DNA of 64,000 nucleotides from JAWSVE01 sp050633885 (GTDB lineage Bacteria > Pseudomonadota > Gammaproteobacteria > Pseudomonadales > Cellvibrionaceae), in assembly GCA_050633885.1 (NCBI GenBank), contig JBOEHK010000001.1, positions 620,001 to 684,000 on the forward strand, written 5' to 3'. The notes below the pieces were generated by a model. That model saw only the letters and a program-made list of their open reading frames with translations. It searched no databases and was not told the DNA's origin. Below, in pieces: positions 33,540 to 42,720 of the stretch (its first letter is position 1; every line of letters begins with the position of its first letter). Both the position numbers and the translations under genes were made by a program.

Positions 33540-35379
33540 TGCTTTACTGTCATATTACAATCGTGAGTTAGCATACATTCGAAAGATGGGCGCGGAGTTT
33601 GCGGATCAGCACCCTAAAATTGCAGGCCGATTACGTCTCGATAAAGATACAGTTGAAGATCCACATGTATCACGCCTTATAGAGTCATTTGCTTTTCTAA
33701 CGGCGAGGATTCGACATAGTATTGATGATAACTTTCCAGAATTAACTGAAGCTTTAATGGGTATTTTATATCCTGATTTTTATGCCCCGTTTCCATCAAT
33801 GACAATTATCCAAGCAAGAGTTATTGAAAAAGTCGCTGAATCAAAACTCTCAGTTCCTAAAAGTACAGTTTATTATGCAAGTGCTGGCGAGTTCGGGGAT
33901 TGTTATTATACGACTCTTGGGGAAAGCCAGGTTTTACCCGTATCTCTAAAAAATGCGACGTTTTCAAATGTGCCTGTAAAAGCTCCGTCGTTACCTAATG
34001 ATTTCTATGCTCGTCCTGCCGTTAAATCAGTTTTAAAAGTTCAAATATTACCTTTTGAGCAAGCGAAGCCAGCAGAGATCACTGACAATAAAATTCGTTT
34101 CTATATAAATTCTCAGCCTCAAATAGCCTTTAAGTTGTATGAGTTTTTAATGCATCGATCTGTCGGTGTGGCTATCGCAAGAAATTCACATGATACGGAA
34201 GCAATTTTCATTCCGCCATCGTCGATAATGTCTTGTGAATTTGATGAAACACAAGGTCAGAGCTCAGAGACCATTGCTGCCGATGGCAGAGGCTCAAGTG
34301 CCCACCGAAAAATCATCGAGTATTTTGTATTTCCAAACAAATTTCTCTTTGTCGATATTGAAATTGGAAATGTGTGTTGGTCGAAATTTTCGGATGGATT
34401 CAACCTTTATATCTACTTTGATCAAACACATCCCGAATTAGTTCAGGGTGTCGATGATGATACATTGATGCTGGGCTGTACTCCGGCCATTAATCTCTAC
34501 AAAGAAAAGGTCAATGCCTTTAAAAGTTCTCACGTCGGAATTGAACAAAAATTAGAGATAACTAGCGCCCTCAATAGATTTGTTGATATACACAAAGTTA
34601 ATCGTGTTTATGGTCAAAATGAAAAAGGTCAAAATATTACGATAATGCCTTTTTATGGCTCGCATCTCAAAAGAGATAAAGACGATCCTGATATTTATTG
34701 GCACTTAAGAAGAGAAAACAGCCAATATGCTGATGGAATGGTGAGTCATGGTACAGATGCATACCTGTCTTTTGTCGATAGCGAATTTAAAGTGATGACG
34801 CCTAATTCTAATTGGGTGATTAATGCTGATGTTGTTTGTACTAATCGTGATGTTCCAAGTAAGTTACCGTTCGGCCCGAATCAGCCAGAAATTAATTTTA
34901 TGAACAGTGGCGGCGGCGGGCTACGTTTTAAATGTGTGACACCGCCGACTTCTAATATACAACCTAAGCTTGATGACTCTTCTCGGTGGCAACTGGTAAC
35001 GCAATTATCGTTGCAGAGTTTTTCCGGAGAAAATGGCCTTGAGGTTTTTAAAGAAACGCTTCAGTTACATGACTTATTAGCTTCACGTGAATCACGATCT
35101 ATTATTGATGGTATCACTCACTTAAAGACTTCATTGAGCACAACGCGGATGGTATCAGAAGGAAGAGCTGCAATCTGCCAAGGAACCAAAATCACATTGG
35201 AATTTGATGAACACTACTACAGCGGCAATGGACTCTATTTGTTTAGTGCTGTACTCAATGACTTCTTTGCTCAATTTTGCACCATCAATAGTTTTACTCA
35301 GCTAGTTGTTAATATTAAACAAAAACCGGAAAACAGTATCGAATGGCTACCGAGAATAGGCAAGAAAGAACTGATATAG
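33532..35379 (+). CDS. tssF: T6SS baseplate protein TssF
   Basis: TssF (615 aa) is the main gp6-like wedge protein of the T6SS baseplate. The N-terminus is typical: LLSYYNRELAYIRKMGAEFA, HPKIAGRLRL and EDPHVSRLIESFAFLTARI. MGILYPDFYAPFPSMTI is also a family hallmark. GGGGLRFKCVTPPT near residue 460 and SALNRFVDIHKVNRVYG near 343 fit as well. It overlaps tssE and tssG at its two ends. The length is normal. Confidence 0.96.
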   Translation: MDDALLSYYNRELAYIRKMGAEFADQHPKIAGRLRLDKDTVEDPHVSRLIESFAFLTARIRHSIDDNFPELTEALMGILYPDFYAPFPSMTIIQARVIEKVAESKLSVPKSTVYYASAGEFGDCYYTTLGESQVLPVSLKNATFSNVPVKAPSLPNDFYARPAVKSVLKVQILPFEQAKPAEITDNKIRFYINSQPQIAFKLYEFLMHRSVGVAIARNSHDTEAIFIPPSSIMSCEFDETQGQSSETIAADGRGSSAHRKIIEYFVFPNKFLFVDIEIGNVCWSKFSDGFNLYIYFDQTHPELVQGVDDDTLMLGCTPAINLYKEKVNAFKSSHVGIEQKLEITSALNRFVDIHKVNRVYGQNEKGQNITIMPFYGSHLKRDKDDPDIYWHLRRENSQYADGMVSHGTDAYLSFVDSEFKVMTPNSNWVINADVVCTNRDVPSKLPFGPNQPEINFMNSGGGGLRFKCVTPPTSNIQPKLDDSSRWQLVTQLSLQSFSGENGLEVFKETLQLHDLLASRESRSIIDGITHLKTSLSTTRMVSEGRAAICQGTKITLEFDEHYYSGNGLYLFSAVLNDFFAQFCTINSFTQLVVNIKQKPENSIEWLPRIGKKELI

Positions 35380-36446
35380 CGCCTAGCTCGAATACGAGTG
35401 AGCCCGGGTCGTTAAATGAATTTTTTGAAATGGTTCGTCGCGTCGAAAGAAGAGCGGCTGAACGTAACAAAAATAATGACTCTATTGATAAATATCTAGA
35501 GTCCTTTATCGGAACAGATAGCTTGCCTCATAAAGAGGCTATCAGATTCAAAGGAAATTATAGTTTGGCCTTCGCAGGCAGCGCTATTGAATCAATGCAA
35601 TTGCTTTTGGATGAGCATACATCTATACATGAAATCTCAGAAAAAAATGGCGTTGAGAAACTAAAACGAAATGAAATTTATATTAATTTTATGGGAATAG
35701 CGGGTCCGTCTGGCGTGTTGCCACAGCATTATTCAAGATTAATGCTGGATCGAATAAAACACAAAGATCATGCATTAGTTGATTTTATTGATTTGTTTAA
35801 TCATCGACTAGCTTCCTTGTTTTATCGTAGCTGGATTAAATATCGTTTCGCACAGCAACGTGAATACTTCGAGCTACAAAATAAAGTGGATCCATTTACA
35901 AATGTAGTGGGAAGTCTTGCGGGAAAGAGCACAAAAAAAGATCTTGATGCACAGCTTTATTATTCTGGGCATTTTTCTAAAAAGAACAAATCAGTCACTA
36001 ATTTAGAAAATATGTTGGCAGATTATTTAAATGTGCCTGTAAAAGTTTCTTCATTTGTCGGTAACTGGTTATCTATCGAGAAAAAAGACAGGTCGATGCT
36101 GAGTTCAAAAATTTCGAAGACCTCTCAAAAACTTGGTGAAGGGATAATGCTGGGTAAGCGATCTTGGGATGTGTCTAGTAAAATAGCAATTTATATTGGC
36201 TCTATTGATTTGGAAACGTATAGAAAGTTTTTGCCTGGAACGAACTTGCATTCAAGCTTTAAAAAATTAATAGAAAGTTATGTGCCAATACATATAAAAA
36301 TTGATTTATTTTTCAAAGTTCATGATGTTAAAAGCGAAGGAGCTAGATTAGGATCCGGAATAAAATTAAAGCAAGATTTTTGGCTGCAAAGATCAGATAC
36401 CTCGGGTGGCTTAGTATCGAAACTTAGTTTTGCTAGGAGTTTATAA
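35343..36446 (+). CDS. tssG: T6SS baseplate protein TssG
   Basis: TssG (367 aa) is the gp7-like wedge protein that binds TssF as a TssF2-TssG unit. Motifs: a polar N-terminus, then FFEMVRRVERRAAER, FMGIAGPSGVLPQHYSRLML, DFIDLFNHRLASLFYRSWIK and MLADYLNVPVKVSSFVGNW. It overlaps the 3' end of tssF by 37 bases. The N-terminal 30 residues are disordered and the start could be a little downstream. Confidence 0.94.
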   Translation: MATENRQERTDIAPSSNTSEPGSLNEFFEMVRRVERRAAERNKNNDSIDKYLESFIGTDSLPHKEAIRFKGNYSLAFAGSAIESMQLLLDEHTSIHEISEKNGVEKLKRNEIYINFMGIAGPSGVLPQHYSRLMLDRIKHKDHALVDFIDLFNHRLASLFYRSWIKYRFAQQREYFELQNKVDPFTNVVGSLAGKSTKKDLDAQLYYSGHFSKKNKSVTNLENMLADYLNVPVKVSSFVGNWLSIEKKDRSMLSSKISKTSQKLGEGIMLGKRSWDVSSKIAIYIGSIDLETYRKFLPGTNLHSSFKKLIESYVPIHIKIDLFFKVHDVKSEGARLGSGIKLKQDFWLQRSDTSGGLVSKLSFARSL

Positions 36447-36537
36447 AATTTAATAATATCGAATTTAATTAAGAGTCAGTGTTGTCGTAAATTTAGCGCA
36501 AGAAGCATTTAAGATGTAAGTTATTAAGGATGGATGT

Positions 36538-39240
36538 ATGGAGTTTGAAAAACTGGTAAAAAACTTATCGGATGAGAGCCGTAGTTTATTTGAAAAAGCA
36601 GTGGCTTCAGCCGCTTCTCGGTCACATTATTATATTGATATAGAGCATTTTCTTTTACAGGCGATTGAAGAACGTAATCAAGACATCGATTTCTTGTTAA
36701 AACATTTTGATATTTCTAGCGAAAACTTTTCGTCCGACCTCAATCAATCATTAGAAAAATTGAAAACGGGTAATGATGGTTTTCCTAAAATATCGCCTGA
36801 TGTTGTTAGATTGCTATTCGAAGCTTGGATGGTAGCGTCCAGTCAGTATCAATCACTAGAAGTTCGCCCAATTCATATCTTTTTAGCTTCCATTGAGAAT
36901 CCTGCTCTTCGTGCAAGATTAATTAAAATATCACCAGTAATCGAACGTTTATCCGCTGAAGATGTGAAAGAGGAGTGTGAACAGCTGTTACGGGATGGGC
37001 TTAAAGAGAGTCAAAGTAAACAATCTCATGTGGCAAGCGGCGCAACAAAAACGCCGGCTCTAGATCAGTTTACTATGAATTTAACGAAACAAGCACGAGA
37101 TGGAAAGATTGATGCTGTTTTAGGCCGTGATAATGAAATCCGACAAATGATCGATATATTGTGTCGTAGAAAGCAAAATAATCCGATCTTAACTGGAGAG
37201 GCCGGTGTCGGTAAAACAGCCGTTGTTGAAGGTTTAGCCGTTCGAATCGCAACCGGAGACGTACCTGATTCCCTCAAAAATGTGGAATTAATGAGTTTAG
37301 ATCTTGGCTTATTACAAGCGGGCGCAGGTGTCAAAGGTGAGTTTGAAAATCGTTTAAAAAACGTGATTAAAGAAGTCCAGAGTTCAGTCAATCCGATCAT
37401 TATTTTTATAGATGAAGCGCATACGTTAATTGGTGCCGGTAATCAGGCTGGAGCCGGAGATGCTGCTAATTTACTCAAGCCTGCATTAGCGAGGGGTGAA
37501 TTGCGCACAATAGCTGCGACGACTTGGGCGGAGTATAAAAAATACATTGAAACTGATGCTGCGCTCACAAGGCGTTTTCAAGTTGTTAAAGTAGAAGAGC
37601 CGACTGAATCGCAAGCAATTGTAATGTTGCGGAGTATAACGCCAGGTTTAGAAGCGCATCATAATATTATCGTTTTAGATGAAGCTGTGGTGAGTGCAGT
37701 GACTTTATCCCACCGTTATATAACTGGGCGGCAATTACCAGATAAGTGCGTGAGCTTACTTGATACAGCATGCGCGCGAGTTAACCTAAGTCAAAGTACT
37801 ACTCCTGCTGCTATCGAAAATTACACAACTCAATTACAAGATATAGATTTTGAAGTTTCAAGATTAATGAATGAAGGAAAAGATGGTCGAGATCATCAAG
37901 AAATCCTGGTTGATTTGGAAGTCAAAAAGTTAGCGCTAGAGTCATCAAAATCAGATTTACTTGAAAAGTGGGAACAAGAAAAAGAAATCCTGAAAGAGAT
38001 CGCAGGTATAAGAAAAGAGATTGAAATAAAATCACAGAAGAGTCAGCAAAAAGAAGCAAAAAAAGAATCTGCAGCTGACCGTAAAAAGCTCGTTTCTTTT
38101 AATAAAAAACTTCAAGAAGTCAGAAAAAAGCTCAGATCTTGCCAAAGTGACTTACCACTAATTTATGAATGTGTTGATGCGCAAGTTATCGCGGAAGTAG
38201 TAGCGGATTGGACAGGGATACCTGTAGGCCGAATGCAGAATGATGAAATTACCAATGTTCTAGGTTTAAAAGATTCTTTGGAAAAAAGAGTCGTTGGTCA
38301 ATCTCATGGCCTTTCCGCTATTGCGAAATCAATTCAGACTGCTCGTGCAGGTTTGAGTGATCCGAAACGTCCGCTTGGTGTTTTTATGTTAGTAGGTCCT
38401 AGCGGAGTTGGTAAAACCGAAACTGTTATGGCGTTAGCGGAGCAGCTGTATGGTTCTGAGCAAAGCCTTACCGTTATCAATATGTCTGAGTTCAAAGAAG
38501 AGCATAAAGTTTCATTGTTGATGGGGTCTCCTCCTGGATATGTTGGTTATGGTGAAGGGGGTGTTTTAACTGAGGCTGTTAGGCGTAAGCCATACAGCGT
38601 TGTGTTGCTTGATGAAATGGAAAAAGCACATCCCGGTGTGCAAGATATTTTTTACCAAGTTTTCGACAAAGGCATACTTCGCGATGGTGAAGGTAGAGAT
38701 ATTGATTTTAAAAATACCGTTATCATTATGACTAGCAATACGGCGAGTGAACAAATTGAACAGTTGTGCGCTGATCCAGAAACAAAGCCATCACCTTTAG
38801 GTTTGCTAGATTCAATTGGAGATACTTTACGAAAAACGTACAAGCCTGCTTTTTTAGGTCGTATTAATATTGTTCCTTATTACCCGCTTGAAGCTGAGTG
38901 GTTAAGTAAAATTGCACAAATCCAATTGGAAATTATTAAAGAGAGAGTTCAAAAAAATTACAAAGTTTCATTAAGGTTTACAGACAAATTGCTTGAATTT
39001 ATTGTTGCTCAATGTGTGGAATCAGATACTGGGGCAAGGCAATGCGCAGCAATTTTAAATAATACGTTGTTGCCTACCTTGTCGGAAGAGTTACTAAAAG
39101 CATTGGCTTCTGGTAAAACATTTGAACAAGTATTGGTCGATTTAAATGACAGTCACAACTTTGAAATAAAGTTATCTAATTCAAAAATAAAAACTGCTAA
39201 AAAGAAAACAAAAAAAGAGGAAAAAGTGCTTCAAAAATAA
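36538..39240 (+). CDS. tssH: T6SS AAA+ ATPase TssH (ClpV)
   Basis: ClpV (900 aa) pulls contracted sheath apart with ATP so that subunits can be reused. It has a Clp N-domain (1-150), a first AAA+ domain with Walker A GEAGVGKTA (220-228) and Walker B IIFIDEAHTLIGAG, a coiled middle domain with an unusually Lys-rich stretch near 480-515, and a second AAA+ domain with GPSGVGKTET near 620 and SVVLLDEMEKAHPG. The last ~20 residues are a Lys-rich tail (KIKTAKKKTKKEEK). It is separated from tssG by 91 bases and from hcp by 126. Confidence 0.97.
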   Translation: MEFEKLVKNLSDESRSLFEKAVASAASRSHYYIDIEHFLLQAIEERNQDIDFLLKHFDISSENFSSDLNQSLEKLKTGNDGFPKISPDVVRLLFEAWMVASSQYQSLEVRPIHIFLASIENPALRARLIKISPVIERLSAEDVKEECEQLLRDGLKESQSKQSHVASGATKTPALDQFTMNLTKQARDGKIDAVLGRDNEIRQMIDILCRRKQNNPILTGEAGVGKTAVVEGLAVRIATGDVPDSLKNVELMSLDLGLLQAGAGVKGEFENRLKNVIKEVQSSVNPIIIFIDEAHTLIGAGNQAGAGDAANLLKPALARGELRTIAATTWAEYKKYIETDAALTRRFQVVKVEEPTESQAIVMLRSITPGLEAHHNIIVLDEAVVSAVTLSHRYITGRQLPDKCVSLLDTACARVNLSQSTTPAAIENYTTQLQDIDFEVSRLMNEGKDGRDHQEILVDLEVKKLALESSKSDLLEKWEQEKEILKEIAGIRKEIEIKSQKSQQKEAKKESAADRKKLVSFNKKLQEVRKKLRSCQSDLPLIYECVDAQVIAEVVADWTGIPVGRMQNDEITNVLGLKDSLEKRVVGQSHGLSAIAKSIQTARAGLSDPKRPLGVFMLVGPSGVGKTETVMALAEQLYGSEQSLTVINMSEFKEEHKVSLLMGSPPGYVGYGEGGVLTEAVRRKPYSVVLLDEMEKAHPGVQDIFYQVFDKGILRDGEGRDIDFKNTVIIMTSNTASEQIEQLCADPETKPSPLGLLDSIGDTLRKTYKPAFLGRINIVPYYPLEAEWLSKIAQIQLEIIKERVQKNYKVSLRFTDKLLEFIVAQCVESDTGARQCAAILNNTLLPTLSEELLKALASGKTFEQVLVDLNDSHNFEIKLSNSKIKTAKKKTKKEEKVLQK

Positions 39241-39272
39241 AAAATAGTTAAAAAAATGTGAGAAAAATACCA

Positions 39273-39329
39273 TTGTTTTTTTTCGTATGTTGTATACTGC
39301 GGATGCTTTTAAAAATGACTTAAAAGCAT
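39273..39329 (+). promoter_or_regulatory. hcp promoter candidate and leader inverted repeat
   Basis: A TATACT hexamer at 39293-39298 is a good -10 element; the nearest -35-like TTGTTT (39273-39278) is 14 bases away, shorter than ideal. Just downstream, ATGCTTTTAA (39303-39312) and TTAAAAGCAT (39320-39329) form a perfect 10-bp inverted repeat with a 7-base loop. It lies in the expected hcp leader, 37 bases before the ATG. It could be an operator or an mRNA-stabilising 5' hairpin. Confidence 0.5.
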
Positions 39330-39366
39330 TAACTTGATTTGCAATTGATAAGGAAAAGGAATAGTT

Positions 39367-39855
39367 ATGTCTATATTCGTAAATTACGAAGGAATTAAAG
39401 GTGAGTCTTCTGACAGTGGTCATAAAGGCTGGATGGATGTTGAATCTGTGTCATGGGGAGTTGGTCGTCAAATCAACTCAAGCACTGCAACACAAGGTGA
39501 CCGTGAGTCATCTAACGCAGTGATTAGTGATCTACAAATCACTCGTTTTATGGACAGTGCAACTCCAAAGCTTTTTATTGAATCTTGCTGTGGTAATGGT
39601 AAAGAAGTAAAAATTCATTTAACTAAGACAGGTTCAGGCACTGGAGCTGATGTCTACATGGAATACACGTTGAAGAATGCGCTTATCAGCAGCTACTCTG
39701 TTAATGGTGTAACCCAAGACACAAACCGCCCAACTGAAGTGTTATCTATTAGCTTCGTTGACGTTGAAGTGAAATACACTCCATACGACGAAGATGGTAG
39801 TGCAGAAGCTGCGATTGCTGTTGGTTACGATACTGCAACTAACACTAAGCGATAA
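39367..39855 (+). CDS. hcp: T6SS tube protein Hcp (TssD)
   Basis: Hcp (162 aa) stacks as hexameric rings to make the inner tube that is expelled with effectors. Typical features: FVNYEGIKGESSDSGHKGWM, VESVSWGVGRQI, DLQITRFMDSATPKLF and a C-terminal VEVKYTPYDEDG. A strong AAGGAAAAGGAA ribosome site lies before the ATG. With its own candidate promoter and a strong hairpin behind it, hcp seems to be expressed as a separate, abundant message. Confidence 0.97.
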   Translation: MSIFVNYEGIKGESSDSGHKGWMDVESVSWGVGRQINSSTATQGDRESSNAVISDLQITRFMDSATPKLFIESCCGNGKEVKIHLTKTGSGTGADVYMEYTLKNALISSYSVNGVTQDTNRPTEVLSISFVDVEVKYTPYDEDGSAEAAIAVGYDTATNTKR

Positions 39856-39862
39856 TGCTTTT

Positions 39863-39892
39863 TATCCAACACTGCATTAGCAGTGTTGGATA
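39863..39892 (+). terminator. 13-bp perfect hairpin after hcp
   Basis: TATCCAACACTGC (39863-39875) and GCAGTGTTGGATA (39880-39892) are perfect complements around an ATTA loop, 7 bases after the hcp stop. The trailing T run is short (TTT). It can act as terminator or as a 3' barrier that stabilises hcp mRNA. Confidence 0.75.
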
Positions 39893-40227
39893 TTTAGTAC
39901 TAAAATCGACACGAAAATCTGAATCACGTTATCGTGTAAGCTTTAAAATAACCTCTTCTTATTGATTTTTTACAGCTGTATTTTCATAAAAAAATGTATT
40001 GGAAATGTAAATGTAAATAATTTAATTATCTTTCATCCTCTTTTTAATTAACAAAATACCCAATAGTAAATATACCAACTTTCAATATTTACAGTTATTT
40101 AACATTAATAGTTACTCAGCATTAATAGTTACTTAGCATTAATAGCGACTTAATTTTTACAGTTACCCGTTTTATGTTGGATCACAAAGGATTAATTACT
40201 TAGGCATCGGTTTTTTTAAGGATAATT
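39893..40227. other. AT-rich gap between hcp and vgrG
   Basis: About 335 bases with no open frame of interest. It contains the 17-bp tandem repeats at 40101-40151 and must hold any vgrG promoter. AAGGATAATT before 40228 is the vgrG ribosome site. Confidence 0.5.
40101..40151. repeat. Three 17-bp tandem repeats upstream of vgrG
   Basis: AACATTAATAGTTACTC (40101-40117), AGCATTAATAGTTACTT (40118-40134) and AGCATTAATAGCGACTT (40135-40151) are consecutive near-copies. Related ACAGTTA pieces flank them on both sides (40091 and 40159). They lie 77 bases before the vgrG start, so they may be repeated regulator sites or a replication-slippage product. Confidence 0.8.
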
Positions 40228-42006
40228 ATGTCAACCGAAAATTCAACGCAATCCCATCGATTAGTCAGACTAAACACCATTTTAGGTGAAAAAGCCTTAA
40301 TAGCGTCCCGTTTTAATGGCACCGAGACAATGTCTGAAGGTTTTAATTTTACTATTCAAGCTTTCTCTGAATCTCATCATGACTTGTCTGCAAAAGATCT
40401 TGTTGGGACCGCAGTGACAGTTGGCCTAGTCAAATCGGACAACACCATTCGTTATTTCAATGGTTTTGTTCAGGAAATGTCGGCTTTAGGCAGCGAGCGG
40501 GATGGGCAAAGAAGTAACTACACGCTACAAATAGTATCTTGGGCGCAGCTGTTCATGAAGAAGCGGGTGGATACTCGTATATTTCAAGAAAAGAATATCG
40601 AAGACATTATTAAAGATGTTTTTGTTTCGTATGGTGCTAATGCAAAATTTAAATTTAATTTAAAGTCAGCACATCTTCCTCGTCGATTCTGTGTTCAATA
40701 TAATGAAACCGATTGGAATTTTTTTAATAGGCTTTGCCGATTAGAGGGAGTTGCATATTATTTTAAACATGAAAACGGTAAGCATGTACTGCATATTATA
40801 GATGATCAAAGCGGTTGCGAAACACTCAATCCCCAAACAGTTAAAATACAATCACAAAATATAAAAGAAGACTATCTCACTAACTGGCAAAATACAGGTC
40901 GCTTTATCACAGGAAAGTATAGCCAGCGTACATATAACTACCTTCGTCCCACAACGCTATCGCCTGTAGAGCATACAGTTGCATCTGATGTATCTCTGAC
41001 TAAAGGCATTGAGTCTTATCAATACAATGAATATTCACACGATAAAACCGATGCAACAGAGGACCTGAAAAGAAAATCAAGAGTGAATACTCAGAAAGCA
41101 ACAGTATCGACGGCAACCGGTAATTGTCGACATCTTGTCATCGCGACGCATTTTGATCTTGCGTTGGCCAATGGCAAAGATTTTACGGATAAAGGAAAAG
41201 AATTCACATTCTCCAAAATAAATATTTCTGCTGATGATGTGTCAGGAATTTTAAGCTGTCATATAGAGGCCATTCCAAAAGGGGAGTTGGCTTATCCAAA
41301 AGCGGAATACCCTAAAATTGAAGGCCTACAGACTGCCGTTGTCACAGGCCCGCAAGGAGAAGAAATTCACACCGATGATTTGGGTAGAATTAAAGTCCAA
41401 TTCCATTGGGATCGATTAGGAAAGCTTGATCAGAAATCAACGTGCTTTTTACGCGTTATGCAAAGCTTTGCTGGTTCTAGTTTTGGCGCGCACTTTACCC
41501 CTCGCATAGGGCAAGAAGTTGTTGTTGCTTTTGAAAATGGCAATCCCGATAGACCTTTTGTACTTGGTGGCTTGTATCATCAAGAGCATAAGCCACCCTA
41601 CGGGGAACAGAAAGGTACGCGTGCTGGTATTCGGACACGTTCAACAAAAGGTGGCGGCATCACAGATGCTAATGAATTATATTTAGAAGATACAAAGGGT
41701 AGCGAAGAGTTTTATATACAGGCACAGAAAGACCTGAATGGTGTTATTAAAAATGATGAAACTCGCAGCGTAGGTAATGACCAGACGATCACAATAAATA
41801 ACGATCAATCTATTACTGTATCAAATAATCAAACAACGGAAGTCTCTAAAAATAGCTCTCATCTTATTGGTGACGAGCTATTGCTAGAAGCTGGAAAGAA
41901 AATCACTCTTAAAGTAGGTGGTAGCACCGTTGAACTTACGAGTGGAAAAATCATCATCAAATCTGGTGTTGTCGATATTGATGGTAGCACTGTACAAATT
42001 AATTAA
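40228..42006 (+). CDS. vgrG: T6SS spike protein VgrG (TssI)
   Basis: VgrG (592 aa) forms the trimeric spike on the Hcp tube. The gp27-like part covers about residues 1-380 (SEGFNFTIQAFSESHHDLSA, YNETDWNFFNRLCRLEGVAY). The gp5-like part follows (DDLGRIKVQFHWDR, CFLRVMQSFAGSSFGAHFTP, GQEVVVAFENGNPDRPFVLG). It ends with a beta-helix of TITINNDQSITV-type repeats and SGVVDIDGSTVQIN. There is no C-terminal toxin extension, so it carries separate effectors. No PAAR, adaptor or effector gene follows it; only about 250 noncoding bases separate it from tRNA-Val. Confidence 0.96.
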   Translation: MSTENSTQSHRLVRLNTILGEKALIASRFNGTETMSEGFNFTIQAFSESHHDLSAKDLVGTAVTVGLVKSDNTIRYFNGFVQEMSALGSERDGQRSNYTLQIVSWAQLFMKKRVDTRIFQEKNIEDIIKDVFVSYGANAKFKFNLKSAHLPRRFCVQYNETDWNFFNRLCRLEGVAYYFKHENGKHVLHIIDDQSGCETLNPQTVKIQSQNIKEDYLTNWQNTGRFITGKYSQRTYNYLRPTTLSPVEHTVASDVSLTKGIESYQYNEYSHDKTDATEDLKRKSRVNTQKATVSTATGNCRHLVIATHFDLALANGKDFTDKGKEFTFSKINISADDVSGILSCHIEAIPKGELAYPKAEYPKIEGLQTAVVTGPQGEEIHTDDLGRIKVQFHWDRLGKLDQKSTCFLRVMQSFAGSSFGAHFTPRIGQEVVVAFENGNPDRPFVLGGLYHQEHKPPYGEQKGTRAGIRTRSTKGGGITDANELYLEDTKGSEEFYIQAQKDLNGVIKNDETRSVGNDQTITINNDQSITVSNNQTTEVSKNSSHLIGDELLLEAGKKITLKVGGSTVELTSGKIIIKSGVVDIDGSTVQIN

Positions 42007-42210
42007 CGCTTTAGGAAAAGCAATGTGTTCCAAAAGTAAAATGCCCAAGGATGAAACCCGTAACTTTAAAACTTTTAGGTTTCTTTTAAAATTAACGGCA
42101 ATGGATAGAAGTTTAAACTCAAATTTTAGCCAAAAAATAACCAATTTCATGGTTAAAAAGCCTTTAAATATCAACAACCTGACGCTTAAGGGCTTGTTCT
42201 TCAAAAACGT

Positions 42211-42238
42211 TTGACATGAAACGATAATCGCGTAGAAT
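42211..42238 (+). promoter_or_regulatory. Promoter of the tRNA-Val/tRNA-Asp unit
   Basis: TTGACA (42211-42216) and TAGAAT (42233-42238) are 16 bases apart, followed by a GC-rich discriminator (GCGCAGC) as is usual for stable-RNA promoters under stringent control. The tRNA-Val begins 19 bases after the -10. Confidence 0.8.
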
Positions 42239-42256
42239 GCGCAGCTCTTCTGACGG

Positions 42257-42332
42257 GGGTGGTTAGCTCAGCTGGGAGAGCATCGCCCTTACAAGGCGAG
42301 GGTCACAGGTTCGATCCCTGTACCACCCACCA
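42257..42332 (+). tRNA. tRNA-Val (anticodon TAC)
   Basis: A 76-base cloverleaf. The acceptor GGGTGGT pairs with ACCACCC, the anticodon stem CGCCC/GGGCG-type region surrounds CTTACAA (anticodon TAC), and the T-loop GGTTCGATCC is canonical. CCA is encoded at 42330-42332. Confidence 0.95.
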
Positions 42333-42366
42333 AGATTTTGTCTAGTTTTACTAGTGCAAGCATAGC

Positions 42367-42443
42367 GGACCGGTAGTTCAGCTGGTTAGAATGCCGGCCT
42401 GTCACGCCGGAGGTCGCGGGTTCGAGTCCCGTCCGGTCCGCCA
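42367..42443 (+). tRNA. tRNA-Asp (anticodon GTC)
   Basis: A 77-base cloverleaf 34 bases after tRNA-Val. The acceptor GGACCGG pairs with CCGGTCC, the anticodon loop is CTGTCAC (anticodon GTC) and the T-loop is GGTTCGAGTCC. CCA is encoded at the 3' end. It closely resembles E. coli tRNA-Asp. Confidence 0.96.
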
Positions 42444-42720
42444 TTTATCTCCTTGATTTCATTATATTTTCCCTTTTCTGGATAGCTTTCTTCTAAACTT
42501 GGTTGTTTTATCAACTGGTTTTTGTCAACTGGTTAGTTAGTTCCCGCGCGCGCTGCCTAGCTTATTCGCTTTAAAATTCTATTCTCTCGCTGAGTTTATT
42601 TATCATCAGTTTAATTTAGTGTGCCGTGTTTTTGTCTAAACACCTACAAAAACTGGCAATGTCATTAAGGTGACTTATAGTTAATAGATGATATTTATGG
42701 TGTTTTTAAAGGAGTAATAC

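Noticed and set aside
40478..42006. VgrG with a C-terminal effector extension
   Set aside because: The protein ends right after the beta-helix (VDIDGSTVQIN), the normal end of an unextended VgrG.
41918..42214. 98-codon plus-strand frame overlapping the 3' end of vgrG, considered as a T6SS adaptor
   Set aside because: Its first third lies inside the vgrG coding sequence in another frame, it has no ribosome site and it shows no adaptor motif.
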